Numbered from the stretch's first letter, positions 24,172 through 32,122 are shown. The stretch: 64,000 nt of DNA from Nitrospira sp. CG24D (GCA_002869855.2 NEWQ02000008.1:1-64000), one strand, 5' to 3'. Notes: generated by a model from the sequence alone, not told the origin. Numbers and translations are program-made.

Positions 24172-25427
24172 GGCTGATACTCCTCTCGCTGGGATATTCG
24201 TGGGCGGATTTTCATGCCGGTTTGCAGCGATGGCGGTGGCGCGAGGATCACCTGTGACGAAGCTGTCAGAGTTCCTCGCACTTCGCTGTCTCTACCGCTC
24301 CGGGACACTTCTTCGACGGCGACTTCCCGGGCGGTTCCGTTCTCGAGGACATAGAGGATGGGACGGCCGTTCTTCTGCACAAGTGCGGACGAAGGAACAA
24401 ACAGCCGAGGTGTTGTCGAATCGCTCGGTCGAGCGACCGGTAAGAAAGAAACCTTGGCGCTCATTTCCGGGAGCACGCGATCATCACGCTCGACGAAGCG
24501 AACTTTAGCCAGCACCGTGCCCTTGGATCGATCGGCAGTCGGCACGATTTGTTCGACCATCGCGGGATAGTGTTTGCCCTGCAGCGCGTCCAGTGTGATA
24601 TCGGCCGATTGGCCCTGCGCGATCTGTGAGAACGACGATTCCGAGATTTCCGCCTCTACCGCGAGCGAGGCCATATCCGCGATGAGGACCACCGCTCCAC
24701 GAGAGCTGGCAGAGCTGGCCATGGGAGCGACGACCTCGCCGATCTCGGCGAATTTCTTGATGACCGTTCCCTCGAACGGAGCGCGAATCAATGTGTTTTC
24801 CAACATTACGTCGGCGGTTTGTACGTCGGCTTCGGCAGCCGTAATAGCGGCTGAGGACGACCTCACGGATGCTTCTGTCCGCCGGAGCCTGGTTGAGGCG
24901 GTATCGAACTCGGCTTGCGAGACGAACTGATTCGGCAGCAAGGCTTTGGTGCGGGCATAAGTCAGTTGCGCGTCTCGCAGTTCCGCTTGGGCGTTGGTCA
25001 ACGCGGCTTTTGCCACATCCAGGCGTGCATGGACCTGGCGTTGAACGGCTTGGACGTCGTCTTGCTGAACCCGCGCAATGATGTCACCGGTTTTGACGCG
25101 ACTGCCAACGGAAACGGCGAGATATTCCAGACGCCCGGTTCCTTTGGACGCGACAGAGGCTTGTCTTTGCGGGACGACATATCCACTGGCGCTCAAGAGC
25201 GACGATGGCGTGGCGCTCCCGACGATCCGCACCGGAGCAGTGTCAACTTCCGGCAAGAGAGAGAATTCAGGCAGAGCCCAATAGAGTCCTGCCAGGCAGC
25301 CGCTACTGACGATGCTTGCGCCAACCCACCTGAGCCATGGCCTTGATTTATGAGGCTCTTGTGGAGACTCTTCCCGTGGCAAGGTGGGAACGGACACGTC
25401 TGCATCTCGAATCGGCGGAGCGGTCAT
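24168..25427 (-). CDS. HlyD/RND-type periplasmic adaptor of the ABC exporter
   Basis: The 419-residue membrane-fusion protein has a cytoplasmic start, one anchor helix (about residues 36-52), a lipoyl half ('SASGYVVPQRQASVASKG'), a coiled-coil hairpin (about 120-190), the second lipoyl half ('TLIRAPFEGTVIKKFAEIGEVV') and beta-barrel domains. It would bridge the ABC permeases to an outer-membrane channel, although no TolC-like gene is nearby. The start overlaps the stop of the AraC-type regulator gene by 4 bases, as does its end with the ATPase. Confidence 0.9.
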   Translation of the reverse strand: MTAPPIRDADVSVPTLPREESPQEPHKSRPWLRWVGASIVSSGCLAGLYWALPEFSLLPEVDTAPVRIVGSATPSSLLSASGYVVPQRQASVASKGTGRLEYLAVSVGSRVKTGDIIARVQQDDVQAVQRQVHARLDVAKAALTNAQAELRDAQLTYARTKALLPNQFVSQAEFDTASTRLRRTEASVRSSSAAITAAEADVQTADVMLENTLIRAPFEGTVIKKFAEIGEVVAPMASSASSRGAVVLIADMASLAVEAEISESSFSQIAQGQSADITLDALQGKHYPAMVEQIVPTADRSKGTVLAKVRFVERDDRVLPEMSAKVSFLPVARPSDSTTPRLFVPSSALVQKNGRPILYVLENGTAREVAVEEVSRSGRDSEVRGTLTASSQVILAPPPSLQTGMKIRPRISQREEYQP

Positions 25428-26080
25428 GAAGGCTCCCTTACCGGAATGGGGCGTGATTTGAGGGGGCGCCGGCAGCGCTCCGATCGAAACTGGATCGGGG
25501 ATTGGCCGGTCGCTCGCTTAAAGAAGTGGCTGAATGCAAACTGATCGCAGAATCCGATGGCTGTCGCAATTTCAGCCACGCCCTTTTCCGTGGTCTGCAG
25601 CAATAGGCTGGCGGTTTCAAGTCGGCGACGCTTGAGATGTGCGGAGAACGATTCGCCCATCGTGCTGTGAAATAGGTCAGAGCAATACTTTTCCGAGTAT
25701 CCGAGAAACTGAGACAAGAGCTTGAGCGTCAAGCCCTTGTGGAGATTTGCGGTCATAAACTCGTGAATGCGTGTTGAAAGAGGCGCCTGATGGGGAGCAG
25801 TGCCCTCGTCCTCCGGATTGAGAACATGCGCTAAGTTGAACAGGGCGCTGACCACCTCTAGAAGTTCTCGCTCCGATGTCACCTGGGCGAGTCGATCGGC
25901 CCATTGCGGGGCATAGCGGCTCAGTTCCGCTGTGAGTGTGTGAATGCGCTCAGCGCGGATGAGTGGTTGTGCAGGCTTGGTCATCTGTGAAGCGAATCCC
26001 ATTCCACTGCTGCATGTGAGCGAGGTGACGCCGACATGACGAACACAATGAGGCTGTGTGATCTCGGGCTCTGGACTCAT
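25424..26080 (-). CDS. AraC-family transcriptional regulator
   Basis: The 218-residue protein has a C-terminal AraC-type double helix-turn-helix ('LTLKLLSQFLGYSEKYCSDLF' and 'GVAEIATAIGFCDQFAFSHFFKRATG'). The N-terminal half (about 110 residues) is helical and unlike the usual sugar-binding cupin, so the effector is unclear. It carries two Cys and one His near its start. The ATG at 26080, preceded by GGAAGG, is preferred over a TTG at 26125. It heads the exporter operon, overlapping the adaptor by 4 bases, and probably controls it. Confidence 0.85.
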   Translation of the reverse strand: MSPEPEITQPHCVRHVGVTSLTCSSGMGFASQMTKPAQPLIRAERIHTLTAELSRYAPQWADRLAQVTSERELLEVVSALFNLAHVLNPEDEGTAPHQAPLSTRIHEFMTANLHKGLTLKLLSQFLGYSEKYCSDLFHSTMGESFSAHLKRRRLETASLLLQTTEKGVAEIATAIGFCDQFAFSHFFKRATGQSPIQFRSERCRRPLKSRPIPVREPS

Positions 26081-26131
26081 GTCCTCTGGCCTTCCCACAC
26101 GCGTTCGTGTGGCGTGGTTGAACAAACGTGA

Positions 26132-26302
26132 CTAGGGCATCCGGGGCGGCGTTCCGCGAATCAACTCAATCGGTACATACACAAGGCGGCGGCACCGCTT
26201 GCATTTGATTTCCAAGCCTTTCCCTGTCCATCGGGCAATCAGTTGCCCGCATGCGCAGCGAAGGCTCCCGTCATGCGGTTGTTGTCGGTCCTGTCTATCC
26301 AT
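26132..26302 (-). CDS. Com-like zinc-ribbon mini-protein (copy 1)
   Basis: The 56-residue product has the pattern 'LRCACGQLIAR' then 'KCKRCRRLVYVP', a four-cysteine zinc ribbon (CxC...CxxC) resembling the phage Mu Com translational activator. Its paralogue is at 30709-30888 and shares 'CGQLIA' and 'KCKRC.R.V'. The ATG at 26302 follows AGGAG by 9 bases; an in-frame GTG at 26335 is less likely. The gene ends about 50 bases before the AraC-type start and may head the same operon. Regulation of translation or RNA binding is a guess from the Com family. Confidence 0.7.
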   Translation of the reverse strand: MDRQDRQQPHDGSLRCACGQLIARWTGKGLEIKCKRCRRLVYVPIELIRGTPPRMP

Positions 26303-26355
26303 CTGTGCACACTCCTGACCCGAGACCGAAGTCACTGCTCAATAAGAGGTTCCAT

Positions 26356-26387
26356 AAAAAAACCCATGGCCAGTGTATGACCATGGG
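26356..26387 (-). terminator. Rho-independent terminator after the HD-domain gene
   Basis: Read on the - strand, a 10-bp stem with one mismatch (26378-26387 with 26363-26372) is followed by a run of seven T (26356-26362). It would stop transcripts from the HD-domain gene and insulate the Com-AraC-exporter operon. Confidence 0.8.
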
Positions 26388-26458
26388 CTCTGGACGATGT
26401 GTCCGTTGGCCTTGTCCGTACTGATCAATGGAGGATCAGTGGACGTACTGATAGCTCA

Positions 26459-26508
26459 AGAAGGTGGGGCGGGGGGCCCCAGGAGGACTGAGGGCCCCCG
26501 CCCGTGAA
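26459..26508. repeat. GC-rich hairpin element, copy B
   Basis: 'GGGCGGGGGGCCC' and 'GGGCCCCCGCCC' form a strong, slightly bulged stem around an AGGAGGACTGA loop. The core resembles the element at 13509-13557. It lies about 60 bases past the stop of the HD-domain gene on the - strand, a position equivalent to that of copy A. Confidence 0.5.
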
Positions 26509-26568
26509 GTGGGAGGTCATGGCTCCCACTCCGTTGCCGGCGCGTGGAGAGCGCCGGCTGGTCATTGA

Positions 26569-27255
26569 TCACACTCCGCTGCGGCAATCGTCGGTATTCC
26601 GATGGTCGAGACAACTCGTCAATGCCGCCACGATGGTCGGATCGAATTGGGTGCCGGCGGCCACGTGCAGAATGCGCGAGGCGATGAGGTCGCGCAGGGT
26701 ACTGTCGGTAGCCTCAGGGACTTGGATGGCGTCGTACGCGTCGGCGACTGAGAGAATTCTTGCGCCAAGCGGGATAAAGGGCCCTCTGATCCCATAGGGA
26801 TAACCGGTGCCGTCCCAGCGTTCATGGTGATACGCGACGAGAATCGCCGCCTCCTGCAGGAACGCATAGGGCTCTAAGAGCGCCGCGCCGATCCGGCAGT
26901 GATTTTGGACGGCCACGTAGGTGTCCGGTTCGAGGAATGCCGTGCTGTCCATAAGGCCGGGCGGTAGCATCAGGAGCCCGACGTCATGCAGATAGGCCGC
27001 AAGCGTGAGGTGATGCAAGTCGTCAGAGGACAGGCCGAGCTCTCGTCCGACTGCCAAGGCGATCGTCGCGGTACGCCGCCCGTGCCCCGCCTGCCAGGGG
27101 AGTGCGCGATCAAGCTCCTTCGTCACCTGGCGCACCAGGATGCGTTCGACATCCCGGCATGATGCGATGGGCAGGCGGAGGCGGTCGATTTTGTCCAGTT
27201 CCCGTTGAATGGCGAGGACGCCGGGGTGAATCCGATTGAGACTCTCGACGCGCAT
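26569..27255 (-). CDS. HD-GYP-type phosphohydrolase
   Basis: HD-GYP proteins typically degrade cyclic di-GMP. The 228-residue protein has the core motifs 'AAYLHDVG' (HD), 'AILVAYHHERWDGTGYP' (HH and GYP) and 'ARILSVADAYDAI'. An N-terminal helical region of about 60 residues precedes the domain and no sensor or receiver domain is attached. The ATG at 27255 follows AAAGGA by 6 bases. A strong terminator lies directly upstream, so either some read-through or a promoter inside that region must drive it. Diguanylate hydrolysis is the family expectation, not proven. Confidence 0.82.
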   Translation of the reverse strand: MRVESLNRIHPGVLAIQRELDKIDRLRLPIASCRDVERILVRQVTKELDRALPWQAGHGRRTATIALAVGRELGLSSDDLHHLTLAAYLHDVGLLMLPPGLMDSTAFLEPDTYVAVQNHCRIGAALLEPYAFLQEAAILVAYHHERWDGTGYPYGIRGPFIPLGARILSVADAYDAIQVPEATDSTLRDLIASRILHVAAGTQFDPTIVAALTSCLDHRNTDDCRSGV

Positions 27256-27270
27256 AGCTTGTCCTTTCTC

Positions 27271-27314
27271 AAAAAAATACAGAGCCCAAGACCACGTAGG
27301 TGGTCTTGGGCTCT
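27271..27314 (-). terminator. Rho-independent terminator of the porin-FMN protein operon
   Basis: On the - strand, a perfect 15-bp stem (27300-27314 with 27281-27295) with a 4-base loop is followed by seven T (27271-27277). It ends the operon of porin, lipoprotein, FMN-binding protein and membrane protein, and sits only about 16 bases before the start codon of the HD-GYP gene. Confidence 0.88.
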
Positions 27315-27365
27315 GGGTGAACAACCTCTGGCCTGATTAAATTGTCAAAACCGCTCCGAGCGTCG

Positions 27366-27884
27366 CTACGTCTCCTCGGGCCGTTTCCCGCCCATCAGGG
27401 GCTGCTTGAGAATCCACATCTCATGCAGGGGAATCCACATCATGATCAAAAACGTCACCATCATCAGCGTATCACCGGTCAACATGGTCAACACGAAGAC
27501 GGGCGACACGTAGCTGATCAGCCAGGGCGACAGCAAGTCCAGCCCCACGCCGGCAAAGGAGAGCCAGGTCATCCAGACCTTCATGGCCTGGCTGGCGCTC
27601 GTCAAATACAACACGTGGACCAGAATCATAAATACCACTGGCATGGTGAAGAGATGAAAATGCGTGACTTCCGCCAGTTCCCGGAACGACATCGGCTCGC
27701 CGAAAGTGGCATCCGATCCCCGATAGTGTTCCGCAATACCCTGTGGTGACAAGCTGGTCATGCTGTGAGCCCAAAAGAATGAAAACAGAAATCCGATCAG
27801 CATCAAGAACAAGAACTGTGTGTACAGCAGTCTAATATGGCGATCAGAGTCACGGAGTTTGAATCGCTGATTAAAGTTTTTCAT
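27366..27884 (-). CDS. Four-helix membrane protein of unknown function
   Basis: The 172-residue protein has about four membrane helices, with 'LLYTQFLFLMLIGFLFSFFW' first and 'VTHFHLFTMPVVFMILVHVL' second. The paired histidines in 'THFHLF' and others near helix ends could bind haem, but no established family motif was recognised. It follows the FMN-binding protein gene by 24 bases and is the last gene before a strong terminator. Given that position, it is the natural candidate for passing electrons from the inner membrane to the periplasmic flavoprotein; this is inference. Confidence 0.7.
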   Translation of the reverse strand: MKNFNQRFKLRDSDRHIRLLYTQFLFLMLIGFLFSFFWAHSMTSLSPQGIAEHYRGSDATFGEPMSFRELAEVTHFHLFTMPVVFMILVHVLYLTSASQAMKVWMTWLSFAGVGLDLLSPWLISYVSPVFVLTMLTGDTLMMVTFLIMMWIPLHEMWILKQPLMGGKRPEET

Positions 27885-27908
27885 AGGGGGACGCTCGGTC
27901 CGCTTCGT

Positions 27909-28595
27909 TTAGTTGCCGAAAATGGATGTAAAGATGCCCTTGTCAGCTTTGCGGGATGCGACGGTATCGCTTCCCAACCCGGCCGGCTTCAGATAGAACT
28001 CGTCCACGAGGACCAGCACACGCTTGACCCCGGCGCTCATCGAACGGACCGACATGGTGGCGCCGCTGATGTTGATGATGTCCTTGTTGATCCGGATAGG
28101 GTCGGATACCGTTCTCCCGTCGTATTGCGCGTTGAACCGCTTTTTCCCGACCTCGCTGCCTTTGGCGTCGCGAAACACCAGCAACTCCACGTCGGTGCAG
28201 GCGCCCTTCGGATCGACGCCGACTATATAGGTCATGTGTTTATACTTGCCGATGGTGTTGTGGATCATGGCATAGCCGTCGACCTTGTCTCCGGTCTCCC
28301 CGATATAGAGTTCGAACGTCTCTTCCGGGAACTTCCAGCCGATTCGCTGCTCGATGAGTTCTTTCCTTTCAGGTGTCAGGCGGATCAGCTCCTTGTGCAC
28401 GCGCTGCGACTTCGGGAGGATCGTTTTTACCGCCTCTTCTTCCGTCATAAATTCTTCATACTTGAAATCGTCGTCCTTCAGATACCGGCGCAGTTCTGCA
28501 TCCCAGACTTTTTCGCTGGCCAGGACGGGGAGTGCCGAGGCTATGAGCAACACAGTGACGGTGATGGTGCGGAACGCACTCAGTTGAGAGAACAT
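27909..28595 (-). CDS. Exported FMN-binding domain protein
   Basis: The 228-residue product has a signal peptide (residues 1-27) and a C-terminal FMN-binding domain. The flavinylation motif SGAT is at residues 177-180 ('NISGATMS'), where ApbE attaches FMN to Thr by a phosphodiester bond in NqrC/RnfG-type proteins. An apbE gene lies about 2.5 kb away, divergently transcribed from this operon. The start overlaps the upstream lipoprotein gene by 16 bases. It is best read as a periplasmic covalent flavoprotein electron carrier; its partners are not known. Confidence 0.82.
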   Translation of the reverse strand: MFSQLSAFRTITVTVLLIASALPVLASEKVWDAELRRYLKDDDFKYEEFMTEEEAVKTILPKSQRVHKELIRLTPERKELIEQRIGWKFPEETFELYIGETGDKVDGYAMIHNTIGKYKHMTYIVGVDPKGACTDVELLVFRDAKGSEVGKKRFNAQYDGRTVSDPIRINKDIINISGATMSVRSMSAGVKRVLVLVDEFYLKPAGLGSDTVASRKADKGIFTSIFGN

Positions 28596-29050
28596 CCATG
28601 CTCCTTTAGTTTAGTATCCAGGCGGCTTTGTACATCGGTCATGACCTCCGCCGAGGGATCGGTGGAGGCCCAGCCGAAGAGGCGTGAGCCGCCGCGGAAC
28701 GCCCATCGCTGCCGCTCTTCAGCAAAGCTGATCTTGATAACATCGTCAAGGCGCTTGACGGTGAGGGTGATACGGGACCGATCTTTGCTATCCCCCACTT
28801 CACGTTGGAGGGCACCAAAGGTCCGTCCCGGCATCGGGATTTCGAGCCAGCCGGTGACAATCATGCCGCCGTCTTTCTCATTCGTCACGATGGCACGATC
28901 CTTCACTGCCTCAAGGGCAGCCTCCCAGGCATGGTCATAGCTGCAAACGGCAAAACGTTGCTGCATGCCGCTCATGGAGGCGCAAGCCGTCAACAGAGTC
29001 GGCACCAGGAAGAGTGTGAGGAGCCGTCGCATCATCATACGCAGTTTCAT
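28580..29050 (-). CDS. Outer-membrane-type lipoprotein of unknown function
   Basis: The 156-residue product has a lipoprotein signal peptide with lipobox 'LLTAC', giving a lipidated Cys near residue 23. The mature part contains 'CSYDHAWEAALEAVKD', an arrangement seen in many small lipoproteins with a beta-alpha fold, and no catalytic motif. A 13-bp hairpin lies just upstream of its ribosome site (AGGA). It sits between porin and FMN-binding protein genes in one operon and overlaps the latter by 16 bases. Confidence 0.75.
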   Translation of the reverse strand: MKLRMMMRRLLTLFLVPTLLTACASMSGMQQRFAVCSYDHAWEAALEAVKDRAIVTNEKDGGMIVTGWLEIPMPGRTFGALQREVGDSKDRSRITLTVKRLDDVIKISFAEERQRWAFRGGSRLFGWASTDPSAEVMTDVQSRLDTKLKEHGCSLN

Positions 29051-29058
29051 TTCTTCCT

Positions 29059-29089
29059 GAGGAGCCGCCCCTTGCCGGGGCGGCTCCTC
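29059..29089 (-). promoter_or_regulatory. Intercistronic hairpin between porin and lipoprotein genes
   Basis: A perfect 13-bp GC-rich stem (29059-29071 with 29077-29089) with a 5-base loop lies between the porin stop and the ribosome site of the next gene on the - strand. No T-run follows, so partial termination or protection of the porin mRNA 3' end is more likely than full termination. Confidence 0.6.
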
Positions 29090-29098
29090 GTGGTCTTT

Positions 29099-30574
29099 CT
29101 AGAAGTACGTGGCTGCCTGAATTAGGAAGCCGTTGCCGTTCATTGGGCTGCCCGATGCTCCTAGATCGCCTGCGGGGACCAGGCCCTTCGCATCTTTCTG
29201 GGTGTTGAATTGCCAGTCGAACTTGATGACGGTGTCTTCGATCGGCCGGAAGTTGAGGCCGAGGGTCAAGCGCTCAAGCTCCCGCTGGCCTCCCAGCGCA
29301 TTCTGCTTGGTGCGGCCATCCGTGTCGGTATTGACATGTTCCCATCGGACGACGGCGGTAAAGGTCGACGCATCCGTGAAGTGGCTGGGTGCCCAGGTCT
29401 TCAGGAAGTCCGGCATGAAATGGTAGTTCCCCTGGATGTAGTAGCCTTGCATCCCGGCCGGGCCGATGCCCCTATTGGCTACACCGGTCGCATTGTTGTT
29501 GCTGATTCTTGTCCAGGCCGATTCCCCGATGACTTCGAACGGGCCTCGTTGCAGGGTCCAGTCCAACGCAACAATGTCGATCGTGCCCGTATCGACGGTT
29601 CCGGCTGATGGTTTGTATGAGCCATGGTAACCGGATCCCGCGACTTCAATGCCGAGCATGGGGCTGAAGGCCACACGGCCGACAATGGCCTTGTTGTCGT
29701 CCCGGTCCCGGGAGACACTGCCCCGCGCGTTGCGCACGCCCAGGTCGGTAATTCCGCCGGCGGTCTGGCTCATGCCGTTGACCGCGTAGAGTTCATAGTC
29801 GATCTTCGACAATGAGGTGGGGTAGAGCGTTCCATAAATACCGGCGCCCGCTTCAAACCACGTGCTGGGAATGATAATTCTGGAAACCATTGGACGATCG
29901 ACGAGATCGTTCAACGGTGAGTCGTGCAGCAAGTTGAATTTGCCGACTGGCATCAGCAGGATACCGCCGCGGAGGTTGATCGCCTCATTAATCAAATAGT
30001 CCAGCTGTGCAAACTCAATCTGCATAGATCCGTCGGAGTTGGTTGTGGTGCTTTGTCCTATTGGTGCATTGGGGCCACCTCGCTCGATCTCGATTTCTGT
30101 GGCGAACTTGATATGGTCGGTGATGTCCGCATAGATGAAGGGCACCATCCGCTGCTGGCCGAAACTGTTGCGGCTCGGATTGTCTAAGTTCTGGCGCGAG
30201 AGGTTGTTGTACATGACATCGACATACCCGCCGACGGTCGCCTTAGGCGCGCTCAAGAACGGCTTCGCGTAGATCAGTTTTCCTGACCCGGTTGAGCCGA
30301 ATCCCAGGGGAACATTTTCTTCTCCCTTGCGCTCGACTCGGATGTCGGTCATTGGACCGGCTGCCATGGGATATTGAGCAGCGCCGGGCTGGCCTTCCTT
30401 CTTTTCCATGACTCGTTCGGCCGAACTTTCGCGCCGTTCGTGTTCCTGCATCTTCTTGTTCACGGCATCGTCGACTAACTTCTTGATGTCCTCCGGGGTC
30501 ATATCGACTGCCAGGGCCGGCATGGCCGACAAACTGGCGATTACGAGAGCCCCGAGGATTGACCGCATCTTCAT
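29099..30574 (-). CDS. Outer-membrane porin
   Basis: The 491-residue product has a signal peptide ('IASLSAMPALA'), a short coiled coil (about residues 25-60, 'IKKLVDDAVNKKMQEHERRE'), and a beta-barrel of alternating polar and aromatic residues ending '...LIQAATYF', a typical porin terminus. This layout resembles phosphate-selective O/P-type porins, but the substrate cannot be read from sequence. The ATG at 30574 follows GGAGG by 6 bases; a longer upstream frame was rejected. It is the first large gene of an operon that also encodes a lipoprotein and a flavoprotein. Confidence 0.82.
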   Translation of the reverse strand: MKMRSILGALVIASLSAMPALAVDMTPEDIKKLVDDAVNKKMQEHERRESSAERVMEKKEGQPGAAQYPMAAGPMTDIRVERKGEENVPLGFGSTGSGKLIYAKPFLSAPKATVGGYVDVMYNNLSRQNLDNPSRNSFGQQRMVPFIYADITDHIKFATEIEIERGGPNAPIGQSTTTNSDGSMQIEFAQLDYLINEAINLRGGILLMPVGKFNLLHDSPLNDLVDRPMVSRIIIPSTWFEAGAGIYGTLYPTSLSKIDYELYAVNGMSQTAGGITDLGVRNARGSVSRDRDDNKAIVGRVAFSPMLGIEVAGSGYHGSYKPSAGTVDTGTIDIVALDWTLQRGPFEVIGESAWTRISNNNATGVANRGIGPAGMQGYYIQGNYHFMPDFLKTWAPSHFTDASTFTAVVRWEHVNTDTDGRTKQNALGGQRELERLTLGLNFRPIEDTVIKFDWQFNTQKDAKGLVPAGDLGASGSPMNGNGFLIQAATYF

Positions 30575-30708
30575 CGGTATCCTCCACGGTGAGTAGGGTT
30601 GTGGTCTGACTCGGGACTCGGTGGTCTCTGGTCTGGTGGCTGCGAACAAGATCGAACCTCGAATGAATATTGCTGTAGTCTTTGAACAACCTCCTTTCAT
30701 GAATCGAC

Positions 30709-30888
30709 TCATGATGCGATGGCGCTCCATCCTTCGATCGAAGAGAAGGGGATCACGACGATGCGTTTGCAGCGCTTGCACTTCAGCTCGATCCCTTGCC
30801 CGCGCACTTTGGCGATCAGTTGGCCGCACTCGCAGCGGGTTTCATTGTCATGACAGGTGTCCGGTTTAGACGTTCGCGTGGTGACCAT
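30709..30888 (-). CDS. Com-like zinc-ribbon mini-protein (copy 2)
   Basis: This short gene encodes 59 residues with 'TRCECGQLIAK' and 'KCKRCKRIVVIP', a four-cysteine zinc ribbon closely matching the copy at 26132-26302 in the core 'CGQLIA...G.G.E.KCKRC.R.V.IP'. AAGGA lies 12 bases before the ATG, a weak site. It lies at the head of the porin operon, just downstream of the divergent Fur-box-like region. As for its paralogue, resemblance to phage Mu Com suggests RNA or translation control, with no direct evidence. Confidence 0.7.
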   Translation of the reverse strand: MVTTRTSKPDTCHDNETRCECGQLIAKVRGQGIELKCKRCKRIVVIPFSSIEGWSAIAS

Positions 30889-30916
30889 CGCGCGCTGTGA
30901 TCCTTGTAAATGAAAT

Positions 30917-30931
30917 TGAGAACGATTATTA
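30917..30931 (+). promoter_or_regulatory. Fur-box-like operator between the porin operon and apbE
   Basis: TGAGAACGATTATTA matches the 7-1-7 Fur consensus TGATAATNATTATCA at 12 of 14 defined positions. It lies between two divergent transcription units, the Com-porin operon (- strand) and apbE (+ strand), and could repress both when iron is plentiful. Confidence 0.7.
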
Positions 30932-31080
30932 ATATCTCGACAGGGGCTACGTTGTCAAGAGGGTGTCGTGTATCGCATAGTGACCCAGCGCAGACGATGC
31001 GCGCGCATGTATTCGGCTACGTTCTGATTGGGAAAGTCTGGTGTATAGGCGGGACAGGATCTGAAAGGAGTACGGGTACG

Positions 31081-32094
31081 ATGCGAACGTGGTTCTCGGG
31101 AGTGTTTGGAGTGCTGGTGGTCATCCTGTTTGCAGGGTGCTGGTCGATTCGCTCCAGTGAATTGCCTGTCGTTGTCAAACGAACTCAGATGCATATGGGC
31201 ACGTTGGTGGCCATTACGGCGGTGGCGTCAACGAAGGAAGAGGCTCAAGTCAGTATCGAGACCGGATTTCACGAAATTAAACGACTTGAACAGTTGCTGA
31301 GCACATGGATCTCCACGAGCGAATTGTCTCAAGTGAATGCCGCAGCGGGGCAACGGCCGGTCGTTGTGAGTCGTGAAACGCTCGACTTGATCAGCCGATC
31401 GATCGAGATGGCGCGACTGACGGAGGGTGGATTTAATATTGCGGTTGGCCCCGCAGTTGAGGCCTGGAGTGTTACGGAGCGGCAGCGGATACCGAATCGC
31501 ACGGAGTTAGATGCGCTCAAGCCGCTGATTGATTGGTCTGCCATCCAAGTTGATCGGGAGGCCCATACCATTTTTCTGCCCGTACCGGGGATGCGAATTG
31601 ATGTCGGCGGGATCGGCAAAGGTTATGCTGCCGATCGGGCGGCCGAAGCGATGAAGAAGACCGGCGCGACAGGAGGCGTGATTGCGTTGTCCGGGGACAT
31701 TAAGACGTTCGGTAATTTGCCGGGGATGAAAGGATTTTCTGTCGGCATTCGCCATCCTCGGCAAGACGGCGCACTGGTCGCCACGATCGATCTTCAGGGT
31801 GAAGCGATTTCGACTGCCGGGGATTACGAGCGGTATTTTGAGCAGGCGGGGGTACGGTACCACCATATTCTCGACCCGGTATTACTGGAGCCGGCGCGGA
31901 AATGTCAGAGTGTTACTGTCATTGCTACTGAAGGGACGATGGCGGATGGGCTTGATACGGGAATCTTTGTGCTGGGCCCTGAGAAAGGAATGGCGTTGGT
32001 CGAGCGTCTACCGGATGTCGAAGCGGTCATCATTGATGCTCAAGGGCGAATGACAGTCTCCTCGGGGCTTCGATCTCGACTGCGGTACCCATGA
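31081..32094 (+). CDS. apbE: FAD:protein FMN transferase ApbE
   Basis: ApbE attaches FMN covalently to Ser/Thr of exported FMN-binding proteins. The 337-residue product starts with a lipoprotein signal (lipobox 'LFAGC'), so it is anchored in the periplasm. Family motifs are seen: 'MGTLVAITA', 'GGIGKGYAADRA' (FAD binding), 'ALSGDIKTFG', 'STAGDYERYF' and 'ATEGTMADGLDTGIF'. The likely substrate, an exported FMN-binding protein with SGAT, is in the divergent operon. The ATG at 31081 follows AAAGGAG; 57 codons upstream in frame were rejected because they would add a tail before the lipobox. Confidence 0.93.
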   Translation: MRTWFSGVFGVLVVILFAGCWSIRSSELPVVVKRTQMHMGTLVAITAVASTKEEAQVSIETGFHEIKRLEQLLSTWISTSELSQVNAAAGQRPVVVSRETLDLISRSIEMARLTEGGFNIAVGPAVEAWSVTERQRIPNRTELDALKPLIDWSAIQVDREAHTIFLPVPGMRIDVGGIGKGYAADRAAEAMKKTGATGGVIALSGDIKTFGNLPGMKGFSVGIRHPRQDGALVATIDLQGEAISTAGDYERYFEQAGVRYHHILDPVLLEPARKCQSVTVIATEGTMADGLDTGIFVLGPEKGMALVERLPDVEAVIIDAQGRMTVSSGLRSRLRYP

Positions 32095-32122
32095 CAGGCG
32101 ATTTTTTCTGGTGGGGGGAGTG

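Noticed and set aside
30621..30869. 82-residue open frame on the + strand opposite the zinc-ribbon gene at 30709-30888
   Set aside because: The - strand frame has the conserved four-cysteine ribbon and a paralogue, so the + frame is a shadow.
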